Shown in pieces: positions 21,470 to 33,169 of a DNA stretch of 64,000 bases (position 1 is its first letter; each line of letters begins with the position of its first letter). The notes below the pieces were generated by a model. It saw only the letters and a program-made list of their open reading frames with translations, searched no databases and had not been told where the DNA came from. Position numbers and translations under genes: made by a program. The stretch comes from Uranotaenia lowii (Eukaryota; Arthropoda; Insecta; Diptera; Culicidae), in assembly GCF_029784155.1 (NCBI RefSeq), contig NC_073692.1, positions 320,039,726 to 320,103,725 on the forward strand, read 5' to 3'.

Positions 21470-23270
21470 TAAGACCCAAACCAAACAACAAACTGTATTT
21501 GAGTTATTTTTTTTTCTTTTTTGACAAATGGAAATTTAGCAAGTTTAGTATATTGCATTGAAATAACATTTGTGTCTGGTGTCTTCAAACAATAATGGTA
21601 AATACATCACGTGCAAATATGGCATAAGAGTTAATCTTTCATAAAGTAACAAATTTGCAACAATTAAGGTATGGAAAAAGTGGAAAACAGTATTTTATTT
21701 TAATTCTTTTCTATGATGTACTATTCATTGCCAACTGAAAAAATGATTTTTAAGGAAAAATAAAAAATCATGAAATGAATGGTTAAAACTCTGATTAAAG
21801 ATGTTAAATGCAAAGTTCATTCTTATCTATTTAATAACTCTATCATCACCCAAAATCCCTGATTTAGAAAACATCAAAGGTAGATATTAAAATGTTATTC
21901 TTTTCATGATTAATTGTAGCTCATTGAAAGCAGATTAGAAAGATCGTAAGCAGAATAAATGTTTCCATCATAACAATTGGTAAACAACAATAAGATCTTA
22001 GACTTAGAATTATAAATTTAAATTGAAAAAAATATTTAAAATAAATCAAATTTCAAAGCGATACAGATATAAGAGTTCAAGAGTAAAATTCAAAACCTAA
22101 AATCGGAGTTAAAATCATAATTTAGAATCAAGATTTGAGAAACAGATAACAAATGAATTCCTATTTAAAATTGAGAAACAAAGTTGCAATCAGAGCCAAT
22201 GTAGGAATTGCAAAATTAATAATTTAAATCAATTTTATATCTTTGAGAAAACAAAATACAATGTGTTTGAAGTTGGAAAATAATGCGAATTATTTTCCAT
22301 TTTGTATAAATCATAAGATTCATATCGAATCAAATATTAAATTACTAATCACTAATCACTAATCGTACTTCCATAGCCAGAACTTATGTCTGAGTCCCAA
22401 AGAATAATAAAAGTGTTTAATTATTCTTCTTGTCTTTGTTCATGTCTTTAATTATTTTAACATAAAAACATTAAAATGATCAAAAACACAAAGTGGTTGG
22501 GCCTACCATGGAGCAGAGAACGCAGAGACATCTGGAACACAGGGACAGGAAGAAACGTGGACCACCAGTACCATACGTTTCAAATGGGGGTTATCGTTGG
22601 AAGCATGCTAAGAAAAATGCTCCTTGATGAAGTAACCATGCGCGAGGTAAAGAAATTCTGCCAATCACTAGGACCATTCTAGAAGGGCTGGAAATGATTT
22701 ATTTTGTACACAGAAATCCTAAACCTCAGAATAAAAGAATTTTTAAGAATTTGATGTTTTAATGAAAGGATTCCTAAGTATAAAGTTTTATTTTCATCGT
22801 TAAACTGTTGAGGATTTCAGTGTTCAATCATATCTGGTCATCGACCAAGGATAAAGCGCCTTTACTCGCTCTTGAAAATAAAAAAAGAGAAACGGAAAAT
22901 ATCAGTAGACCATGAAACCTTTCTAAGTCTGTTTAGAACTCGAAAGATTTTTCATAATAATTACTCCCCCCTCACATTCATTCGGCAAGAAAAATGCACA
23001 AAAATAGAAAAAATCCTGGAAAATGAACTCACCAAGCCTTATAAATATCGGAAATATAAATATTTTAGTGCAATCGTCTTATAAATAAAGTAGGTATAAA
23101 TAGAACGGGCTCACTAATTATGTCGACAGGGACCAGAATCACATCAGGTGTGAAAATATAGGAACGTGGGTTACGCACTCTGCAAACAATATTTCTGTCA
23201 CTGATTTTAGGGGCCCTTACCAGTTCTTTCTATACCTCGTGCTCTTTGAAATGTTATCAGTTACATCACT
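21470..23270. other. AT-rich intergenic stretch
   Basis: No recognised gene. A less AT-rich patch at 22,470-22,690 holds a 68-codon frame (22,476-22,682) and, in another frame, a 39-codon stretch containing KKRGPPVPYVSNGGYRW. Neither matches a family I know. A small triplicated word, aatcact, lies near 22,345. Confidence 0.45.
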
Positions 23271-23272
23271 TT

Positions 23273-23321
23273 TTTTTGTCTTTATTAGAGAGACTTTCAG
23301 CCTTTGGCTGGTTCGTCTCTA
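23273..23321 (-). repeat. Conserved-looking 3' tail of a retroelement with nested hairpin
   Basis: On the minus strand this reads AGAGACGAACCAGCC, AAAGGCTGAAAGTCTCT, then AATAAAGACAAAAAA. AGAGAC pairs with GTCTCT and CAGCC with GGCTG, giving a two-tier stem-loop (23,289-23,320) just before an AATAAA signal and an A-rich run. I recall near-identical sequence as a common retroelement 3' end in mosquito genomes, but cannot name the family with certainty. Confidence 0.5.
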
Positions 23322-23329
23322 GAACATCA

Positions 23330-24790
23330 CTTGTTTCATTGTTTCAAAGCATGTGTGCACATTTTCTCCCATTAAAAACCACTGACTGAACCAAAACTGA
23401 AAAAAATCTGGAAATTCCATCCATTCAATAATTCTTCATTTTAATGACTGCATCCACCCGTTTATTTCACATTGCGCACGATTAAAATTTTCTTATTTTT
23501 GAAGATCCCGAATGTACTGCAAACTATATTCCACTTATCTGCTTGATAGAATGCGATATATGTTTCACCTAATTATCCGTATATTAAACCAGCCAAGAAA
23601 GAAAACAAATTCCCTTCCCAAACCATCAACAATATTTTCTGAATGTTTGATCGCCCATCACTTCCCCCAACCAGGCAATAGCATTCTAAAGTACACCATA
23701 AACCACTTCGGCAACTTCCGTCAGTCACTTATAAAAATATTTTCCACTATGCTCTTATCGAATCAATTATTAAATAACAGAAACTTTTGTCAAATAGTTC
23801 TTCTAAATGTGACAGAATGTTCAAAATATAGAATCATAATTCTGGAAGAAGATAAGTTTAAAACCAAATTAGAAAATAACTCAATGATATTCGCAGTTCA
23901 ACTATGAGTGTGTTTTATGATCAAAAATAATCAGAGATTGGTCAACTAAAAAATAATATGCTGGTTTCCGATGATTTGCTTTAGTAAAGGAAATTTTTAA
24001 AACAAAAGTGCATCAGAATCAATAGTATAAAACTTGGGTTAAATTAGTTGGAAAAGTTTCATTGAGAATTTAAAATCACAGACTGTAATTAGAATGGAAA
24101 ATCTATTGAGTATTGCCGATTTGTCTACAGTTGTTTTTATAAGTACTTTTGTTTTATTTTTCTAAATTATAGCGTATTGGGAAAACGGTGTAGAGTGTTT
24201 AAACCTACGCAAATTTCAATAATGATCAAAAAGCTAATAGTAAGTTTACATTATTCATTCTTATACTAATGATTATAAAGTGAGCATTTCAGATTGTTCG
24301 GTTTTATTATTATTCTTTCCGCTATTTTAGCTGTCGTAGAATAGTAAGATTTTTCAAAACGTTGAAAAAGTATTCCATACTCAAAAAAAAATTAAGATTG
24401 ATACGTTAGTAACATCTAAAATATTTTCTTTATTTAATTAGTAAGAGGCGATGTATAACGTATTGTGGCATCCCAGATTTCTCGGACTTATTCGGGCATA
24501 ACTGGGTTTTAAAGTTAAGTGGACTAGCTCAAACAGAAAACTCAATCTTTTCCTAATTTTCTTTGGTTTTCTTTATCTAAATTGTTTTTTTTTTTGTAGT
24601 TTTAAAAACTAAAAACTATGTTGACAAGTTTAGAAAAAAAATTAAAATTTGAGCTGTTTGGTGTAGATCGCTTTGTTATAGATTTTTTTCGGATAATCAC
24701 TACATTCTGCTGGATTTGTTCAAAATTTGTGTAAAAAAAAATTTAAAAAAAAGATTTTATTAATTCAAATTTAGTTGGAAATTATAACAA
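23330..24790. other. AT-rich intergenic stretch
   Basis: The 131-codon frame at 23,512-23,907 has no recognisable domain. Nothing else supported. Confidence 0.4.
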
Positions 24791-26167
24791 TAACAAAATG
24801 ATACCAAAAAAAGAAAATATGCTTCTTATACCATTTTCTTACTCGTGGCAATCACACATAAATATTAAACTTGACTGATATGATTTTAAATAAATCATGA
24901 TCATCAGATCAACAGATTTTTCATCTGTTCTAGATATATAAAGCCAATATTTTCGAAATACAGAAAACGAATTTGAATTAAAATTTTGAATAAAAACGGA
25001 ATTCAAAGCTTTGGGCACAAGAATCAGTGCAAAGAAATAGAAAACATGAAATATAATTCCAGGTTTAAAAAGAAATTAATTCCGAACTGCATAATTTTCA
25101 GATCAGGTCATTGATTAACCACGATAAAAAAATTTTAAGCACAATTGTAGTAATTGTTAATAATTTACATTTCTTTTCTTCATTTAAATAGATGAGTTGA
25201 TCGAAAAATTACTCTGTTTTGTCTTCAATTGGAAATAATATTTTAAGATAACGAATTCTTAACGATTAACTTAAGAGAATTGATTAAAAACACATAGATG
25301 ATGATTCAATTGAATTTGATAATCAAGAAAATATTCAAATTTTGTTTCAAAGGTGCCAGTGTGGCAGAGATGAAATTCTTTTTTTCTATTCTAATTCTTC
25401 TAGTTGTAAGAATGAAAGACCCCATAAAAGTTTCATTTTATTTTATTACGTCATAATCGATTACAAAGAAATGAATTAACAATACCTATACAATAACAAA
25501 CAATAAAAATTTACGAAATTTATAAATGTTCAAAAGCATTCAAATTTCAAGCTCTGAATGTTTTGTCGCCGTCAATTGAAATATTGGGTCCCAGAGAATT
25601 TTCTCTTATTAAAAATCTAGATTTGTAGGCTTTTAAGAAAATGTTTGCAGAACACATAAATTCAGAGTTTAAAACAAAAGGCACATTTGTTCAAAAAATT
25701 AAAAAAAAAATTATCAGTTTGACTATAACATTCCGTAAATTTATTAAAAAATTTAAATAAAATGTTTATTCAATTTATCGGCCTTATCGGTGAAAGTAAT
25801 GTTGTTTTAGTAAGAACATTTCAATATTATGAAAATAAAAATTGGTTCCTTGAGAAACAAATTGATGAAATATGATGAAAACACTTCGTATCAAATTCTT
25901 CTCGCTCATTTTCAATACCTATTTGTTTCCCCTAACTTTTAATTCGCCTGTAATTTTCATAATCTTAAAATTTGCTTACTGAAAAAATATAATTTTCACT
26001 GATAAGGTCGATAAATTGAATAACCAAATAAAATATGAATTTAAAAAGATTAAAAAATGAATCAGTTTTGAGTTAAATCAATTATTGATAACTGGTAACT
26101 AACAAATTTTCATAAGAAAATTATTCTGATATTGTTTATAACTTATTCAATTTAGGAACAATATTTT

Positions 26168-26188
26168 GATGATGATGATGATGATGAG
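26168..26188 (+). repeat. (GAT)n microsatellite, about 6 units
   Basis: Short run of gat triplets inside AT-rich sequence. Confidence 0.8.
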
Positions 26189-27539
26189 GCATGATAAAAA
26201 AAAAGTTAAATTTTTCAGTTTTTAAACATTTGGAAAGACAAGTATTTCTGACATGACCGAGGAAAATTCAAAAAAATTATTTGTATAACAAATTTGTTGA
26301 AGTCTGCAAAACGATTTAATTTATGCTTTTTGAAATATCTTAAATTCAATTTAGTTAATACTTCCTTAAAATAAGTTTAAAATCTATAATTCTACAGAAT
26401 TGGAAAATGTAAACAATTAGAAGCACTTTTCGGGATCTTATAAAACGTTGATAAACCTTGATTTTTACTTTTTTTTGATAATATTTTAAAGTTTTGTCAG
26501 AAAAGTGCAAAAATTTTTTAAATATTTTTTCATATTTTCAAAAGTTTCAGGGCACCAATAGCTCTTGAATTCTTTGAAGCTCAGAAAAAATGTGAATTTT
26601 GTTGGCATTTGTAGTTATCGAAACCCTGTTGAATATGGAATTGAAGAACAAGAAAGACTAAAATTAGTTTCTAAAGAATTATTTAGTATCTGCATAAGGG
26701 AGAAGAAAATTTTCATTACAGTTCCGCGCAAATTTTCTCTTTTATTTTTGTAATATTTTAAATATAACTGTTTAAACCGCAATCTGCGTTAAAATTGAAC
26801 CACCAAAACAAGATCGAAGTTTTGAATACACGCCTTCAAGAAATGAACCTTCAAGAATTGTCCTTTAATGAATTTGGTCAATGGCGCATCTAAACCTCCG
26901 CATTTTAGCTTCTGGATTTCGGTTATATTGATTCGATCGGCTAAAACGTGTGGTTGCATATTTTACATGCTGACATGAAAAATCCGGCATGTCAGTACGC
27001 GATGTAATGCTTGCTGGAATTGACTCCAGTTATCCTGCATTGGTGAGTCCGTTCCGATTTATTTTTATGAAATATTCAATTCTATAGACTTCACGAAGTA
27101 AGACAGCTTATTTTTGGCGGTTGCATTCGACAAAACCTGAATTGAACTATCATCGTGTTCATGTTACCTAGTCACAATTTAGGTTATTTTTTTAACTGTT
27201 TTTAAGGCATCGCTGCTGTGAAGGCTTTTTAAGAATGGAAAGTGTATGAAAATTTATGATCGCACCATTTACCTAAATTGGTTCTGATAATTCGAGTTTT
27301 TAGTTTAATAAATTCATCAACAGAGCAATCAAAACGTTTTTCACAATCAAATAGTTTATGAAAAGGCTCTGGAAAGATTAAGAAAACTTAAAAAGGTACT
27401 AGTAAGCTAGGAATTAACTTGTAGTAGTAAAGGAATATGATTGAATAATAACTTTGAGAATAGGATCAAAAACTAGATTGCACTAGTCAAAGGTGTTTCC
27501 TGATCATATCCTCCCACCCACTCTCCAAAACAAAATTAA

Positions 27540-27835
27540 TTGCTAGGATGCAGAGGTGACCTCGGTCCTAAAGCACAAATTTACTTCTTTCATCCTTTTC
27601 TCTATTTTTCCAATCTACCTATTGACTACTAGGACGTGGCCGGCGCCGTTATTGATGATTGAAGAGAGAGCATCAGTTTTGGGCATTGTGAATGTGCTGT
27701 CAGTCCCAGACACCATTCATTTGACCTTTGAACAAAATTGGTGTCCTCGGTCAATCACGGAGTAGCAACCATTGGCGATGTGGAACTATTTCTACTGAGC
27801 CACGCCTGCGATCATGGGACTCCAAATGCATTTAA
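27540..27835. other. GC-richer segment, probably an old repeat
   Basis: Composition changes sharply from the AT-rich surroundings (gaggtgacctcggtcc ... gtcctcggtcaatcacgg ... tgagccacgcctgcgatc). The word order is reminiscent of untranslated regions of mosquito LINEs, but no frame or end can be assigned. Confidence 0.3.
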
Positions 27836-27974
27836 TTAAATATCAATCATACCAACGAAGAGTATCAATGAAATTTATTAAAGCAATCAAATGAAATTTT
27901 AATTCGAATTTATTACAAATAATAAATACATCATTTCGGGTTCAATGATTAATGGTGGATGTGAGTAGTCAATC

Positions 27975-28000
27975 AAGCTAAGCTAAGCTAAGCTAAGCTA
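27975..28000 (+). repeat. (AAGCT)5 microsatellite
   Basis: Five perfect aagct units. Confidence 0.85.
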
Positions 28001-28489
28001 ATTATTTCGTATTTGCAAAAACTTTTTAATGATATAAACGATTTTTTATAATAAAAGTGATCATAAAAGTAATGGATGAACATTAACATTATTAAATACA
28101 CTTCTCAAAGAAAACCAATTTTGAAGACGAGGTAAGGTTTTTGTGTCAAGATTTAAGTTTCATTTCAAAAGGTTTATTTATTTTTAATTCAAAATTGACA
28201 ATTAAAAACTAGTTTCAATTCATGAACGTCATATAGTGTCGAAAAATGAAATGTCTTTGGCCTAGGGTGATTTAGAACTAAATACCGCTGGAGGCGAGCC
28301 AAATTTCTGACATGTTTGTCAACATTTGTTTTATACACCTTTCGACTTTCGAGATGAAGTAATTTCACGATACTATGGAAATTCATCCTTGAACTGAAAA
28401 TTTTACAAGGAAAAAATCTCCATGGTTGAAAAAAATTCTCACACAACCAAAATCCCTCCCCCCTCCCTCTCCCCAAATGTTTATTATTA

Positions 28490-31440
28490 TATTGTGTTTT
28501 TTCCATTTTTGAATAAAAGAATCTGGGTTTCAAACTGGAATTGAAAATAAAAAATTTCCAGCTCGATCAACACACAGCCACATGCGACTTACATTTAAAA
28601 GTGTCATGAAAGATATCAGAAAGTGCTGAGAAGCCTGAAATAAAATACATAAATAAAATAAAACAGATTTCAAGAAGTGGTAATGGTAAAGTTTTCTCAA
28701 CATGATTTCTTTTTAGTTGATAATTTTGAATGAAGACCTCAAAATTTTATATTTTTATGTCAAATAAAGAGAGGAGTGTGTTGAAAATCTTTTATAACAT
28801 AAATGTCCAATAAGTGTAGTAAATTTAGATTTAAGCAAGCAGATATAAAATATTTGTGAAGGTGATCAAAATTAGAAAACTAAGCAATTCCTGTGAATTT
28901 AGTTCCAATATTTATGTTGTTTTGATTGCTTAATTTCGAATTAAAAAATTCAAAAACAACCTTTAAAACATTAAGGGTGAAGATTGTTAAAGATTTTATT
29001 TGCAAATTGTTATTTTTGACCGTTTTTAAACTCCAGAGGGAAGAAGATTTGATGCTGAATACAAATGTATGTTCCAATGAAATTTTCTAGGTACTCTTTC
29101 AGAGAATCGAAAAAATTATCAAACATAATTTCTCACCTTATTGCCAAAATCGTATTTAGAAGAAATCTGTTGCAAATTTCCAAGCATCATCTAATTCTAT
29201 AGCACTTCCTGTCAGTGTGTCTTCTGTTTTCATCGAATTTGAACTGAGTACATTTGATTATTTTTAAACAGTACAATAAATCCACTGATAAGTTTAACGT
29301 AAAGTAATGTCTAATTTTTATCTATCAAACTTTTCCTTTCTCTAAAAAATGTGTCTAACATGAGAAGTGAAATAATAAAAAAAACCGCAAGTCCCATTGA
29401 AGCGCCATTCACACCAACAGCAACATCAGCCGGAACATCCAAACACCCTCAATTGACACTTTTAATTAGTGGCCAGGTGTGAAAAGTGAGCACAAATAGC
29501 CCGAGAGCGGCCGGTTGGTTAGTTAGAAATGGCCAGATGGCCTTTCCTATGCCTGTTTATACTTACTCCATCCCGAAGCAGCGAAAAGAAAAATTTATGC
29601 GTGTGAAAGTTTCCCCCTTTTGGCGCAAAGCCTTTGGCTGCTCGAGGAGGCAGGTAATATAATAATTTATCGGGAGCTGCGCTGCGGTTGGAAGTGCAAA
29701 AACAAATTGGCAAATTGGTTCCGGTTGGGTGAATTTACGCGGACGCCTCTTTCGACTCGAAAAATACAAAGTTGCATTTCCCATTGGTGTCATGTTGCAC
29801 AAAAACCTTGATTAGATACGAAAATAAACTTAGACTAGATTAGCAGAGCTACGTATAATCAAAATTATATAGGCTTCGTATTAAGTTTCATCTGAATTTA
29901 AAAGCTGACAACTTTTTTTCGTATAATTTTTCTTAGCACATCTTTCAGCTGACCACTTGAACCCCGTGTGGTTAAACCAACTTTCAACTATAATTAAACA
30001 TATTCCTGAACATTCGATGACTTCAATAATTTGAGGGCCAGTTGGAAAAGGTTCGTTGAAATGATCCAACAACATAATTATAACCTGATAAAACCAAATT
30101 ACTTGCTGAGTAAACTAAAAAATAATAGGAAAAATTATTAGTTACAGATAACGAAAAATAACTCCAATTGCACTCGAAAATAGTATTCATCCAAGGCAAA
30201 ACTTATCGCTGGTAACGATGCCTCGATAGCTCGATTCAATTTAATTTTTCCAATTAACCACGTAAACTAACTGCAGGTGCTCATGCTCCAAACCAACCAC
30301 TATCATCAAGTCAGAGCTCGGCCATCGACATTGCTGAGCTACAAATCTCTCGATATTGAATATGATTCCCATGAGCCCATTTTGCCTGATTCGATTTCAG
30401 TAGCTTGGAATCGCAATGGCAAGAATTTGCATAAAGGACATTCATAATCTTATCCAGATTAGAGGCCAATGCCTCAATGGAACTAACCAGTTCGATTCAT
30501 GAATTTCCAGAGAAAAATTATAGCTATTGCTATAAAAATACACTTGATTATGATTTCTCCCGCATTATTTTCAAATTAATGATTTCTGGCACCTATTTTT
30601 CAATTTTAACCCAACTCCAGACTGTAAAAAAGACGCACTTGTTTACAAAACTTAGAACAGATATAAATTTAAAGATCACTTAGATACCCAAAAACGTCAC
30701 CGTCTTCTAGAACTGGTATGCAATTTAGCTTAATTCAATCATGCGACGACCATCAACTTAGTAGATTATCCGGGCAAGAACTCCTCCATCATCAGTCGCT
30801 ATTCCAAAGTATGTAAAGCATAGCGTGTTTCTCGCTGTGACACCCGGTAATTACATCTCTACCATGTTGCCAAGACATGAATCAGTGACTGACCCATAGA
30901 CGAATGCAGCTGCTGATGATGATGACGATGGCCATCGTGTGATGGGAATCTGTAAAATTTTACCGCAATCGTAATGTGACTGCTCCACGCGAATACTTGC
31001 AGCAGTGACAGGTGACCTAACTTACCTAATACCTTGGATGTAGAAGGTGCGCCTTGACTATAATCATTGCAAAAAAAAACCTGGTGAAAAGTCCCGCAAT
31101 TTTTTTTTCTGGTGAAGATGTGCAGTACGCACGCAAATCTTGATGGCATCGAATCAGCAGCTCATTTTTGTTTTCCGTCATACCACGTCTAATCTCTGGC
31201 GATCACTAGGCTGGATCGGTAAAAATGTTGGATGTTTCAAAAAAAAAAACAAAATTTATTTTCATACTTTATAAAAAGGGGTCGACCAAAATATTTGAGG
31301 AATACTGATTGACAAAAAGCAGTTTTTCACGGTCGCCATGTCTTTTTCCATTATGTACCCTAGTACTAGTGCTTTTTGCTTTTGACATCATTATTTCTTT
31401 ACCAAAAGACTAGCCGAGTAATCAAAAGAAATTGTTCTAT
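28490..31440. other. Intergenic stretch with GC-richer islands
   Basis: No gene recognised. Two islands at about 29,390-29,815 and 30,760-31,160 are clearly less AT-rich. They contain homeodomain-type cores (ttttaattagtgg), E-box-like caggtg and long runs without homopolymers, as in host regulatory DNA. The small frames there overlap on both strands and look incidental. Confidence 0.4.
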
Positions 31441-31454
31441 TTCTACTTGTATGA

Positions 31455-31765
31455 ATGTGATCTTCTGATAGATGCTCGGTGATTATTTTTTCTGATTTTC
31501 GGTGATTTACGAAGAATAATAAAACGGCTGTTTTTAAAGTTTTGGCTTACTGAATTTCAGCGGTCCTCAGAATAAAAAATTGATTCGCCGCATGTTTACT
31601 TTACGGCCGTGTTCAAATATCGAACGACGTAAAGGAAATACGTGGCAAAACAAGTTGTTTTAAAGAATGGCTGAAATTCAGTAAGCCGAAACGTAAAAAA
31701 CAACAGTTTTATTATTCGTCGTAAATCACCGAAAAACATCAATAAAAGAAGACCACAAGAAAGTG
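31455..31765. repeat. Foldback (long inverted repeat) element
   Basis: A 63-bp left arm (31,499-31,561, starting tcggtgatttacga) faces a 63-bp right arm (31,670-31,732) at roughly 85-90% identity, separated by about 108 bp. Weaker pairing continues outwards (tgtgatcttct at 31,457 against agaagaccaca near 31,755). No coding. Shape fits a foldback MITE; I could not fix a target duplication. Confidence 0.7.
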
Positions 31766-32776
31766 CGGTGATCAAAACAAAACAATAAAAAACTTTTATG
31801 AATTCAAATTCTCTTATGCAAATTGAATGGAGCTAAAAAGTGAAACTGTTGTGGTAAGATGATTACATATGAAACAATAAAATCTTTTCGAGATATTTAT
31901 ATCTTATTCAGTTGTAATTTTGTACTCCAAATTTATAAGAAATTCTACAATCATTATTATACTCTTTTTGAATGACAAACTTGGTTGGAAACGAATTCGT
32001 TTTCAACGATAAATGATTTGCTCCAGACTCATATTAAAATTTTAAATTTGATCTTATGTTGATATGCACATATTTTTTTTATTTAACACGGACATCGAAA
32101 TAAAAAATCAAATGCGAATTATTATGAGTTTGTCACAACTTTATTGATGACTTATTTTTACGCAAGGTTTTGTTCTAATGAATATCAAACTATGATATCT
32201 GAATGAGATTTGTTATGAGAATTTAAAAAAAACTGATATAATTTATCTATTGTTGTAAAGTTCTTTTCAGGTATTTAAAGATCATACAATAGCTGAATTA
32301 TATTCTCTTTGATAGGCAAAAATGAATATCAAAATATCTTATTTTAATATAATTTGGTATTATATTCTGATCGGGAAATGATAAAAGCCGTGAGTCGCAT
32401 TTCGCATTTGTAAAATACATAGGGAAGAATTTTCTTATTTTCGACATATCTTTTTAGACAAAATTTAGCAACTCGCATCTTTCAACATTTTCTGACAGCG
32501 TGTAACTTTAAGTTTCTTTGCTCCAAAAGTTAGAAGAAAATTCCATAACTTTGTATCAACCTTAATGACATTGCATACTTAAGGCGCATTTTTTAATAAT
32601 TAAGAGAAAATAAACATTTTTTAGCCCTTTTTTCAAACAATTTTTTGAATTAATTTGTTAAAAATATTTGATCTTAAATCATTGTTGTTTTCGCTCCATT
32701 TGGCACATTTTCCTAGAACATTGAACAGATTCGAGATATAGCTAAGAAATCGAATATCGGGATCAAGTATCCTCAT

Positions 32777-33161
32777 CAAGGTTGCCGAAATCACAGAAAA
32801 ATCTGTAATTTCACAGAATTTTGAGCAAATTTTCATCACAGAATCTGTGTCACATAACACAGAATTTTGAAATATTCACAGATTTTACAGAATTTTTGAA
32901 TTTTGAATGGATTTCCAAAATAATATTTTTTTGGCCTGTATAAAATTCAGATTTCTTCCACCGAATTAAAAAAGTATGATAAAATTGGTAATGTTTGTTG
33001 ATTTTTCCAAACTAAAATGTGAAAAAACCCCATTTATTATGAACTTTCAATGAAATTATAGGAAATAGCGTCACAGAAAACCATCACAGAATTTTTGGGT
33101 AAAATCACAGGAAGTCAGATTTTTTTTCTCAAAAACACACGAATTTTTTTCGGCAACCTTG
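32777..33161. mobile_element. MITE, 385 bp, CAAGGTTGCCG ends, exact 8-bp TSD
   Basis: Left end CAAGGTTGCCGAAA; right end CGGCAACCTTG preceded by a T-run. ATCCTCAT stands on both sides (32,769-32,776 and 33,162-33,169), an exact 8-bp duplication. The interior is a string of cacaga/tctgtg words. It is probably a non-autonomous hAT-type element. A decayed, inverted relative is at about 53,744-54,037. Confidence 0.85.
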
Positions 33162-33169
33162 ATCCTCAT

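Larger units (their letters stand above)
24790..28480 (+). mobile_element. Decayed copy of the hAT-like family of 4,204-6,555, interrupted
   Basis: Collinear blocks match the element at 4,204: atacca...ttttcttactc near 24,835 against 4,335; tttacatttctt near 25,165 against 4,660; cgtcaattgaaat...gggtccc near 25,570 against 5,308; gtcagaaaagtg near 26,495 against 5,714. A strong block at 28,180-28,430 matches 6,285-6,510 (cgtcatatagtgtcg, ggcgagccaaatttctga, aaaatctccatgg). Between 26,560 and 28,160 lies about 1.6 kb with no partner, so it was invaded or rearranged. No terminal repeats or duplication remain visible. Confidence 0.6.

Noticed and set aside
22476..22682. Small frame in a less AT-rich patch, possible host exon
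   Set aside because: No recognised domain, no splice pattern I can defend, and competing frames.
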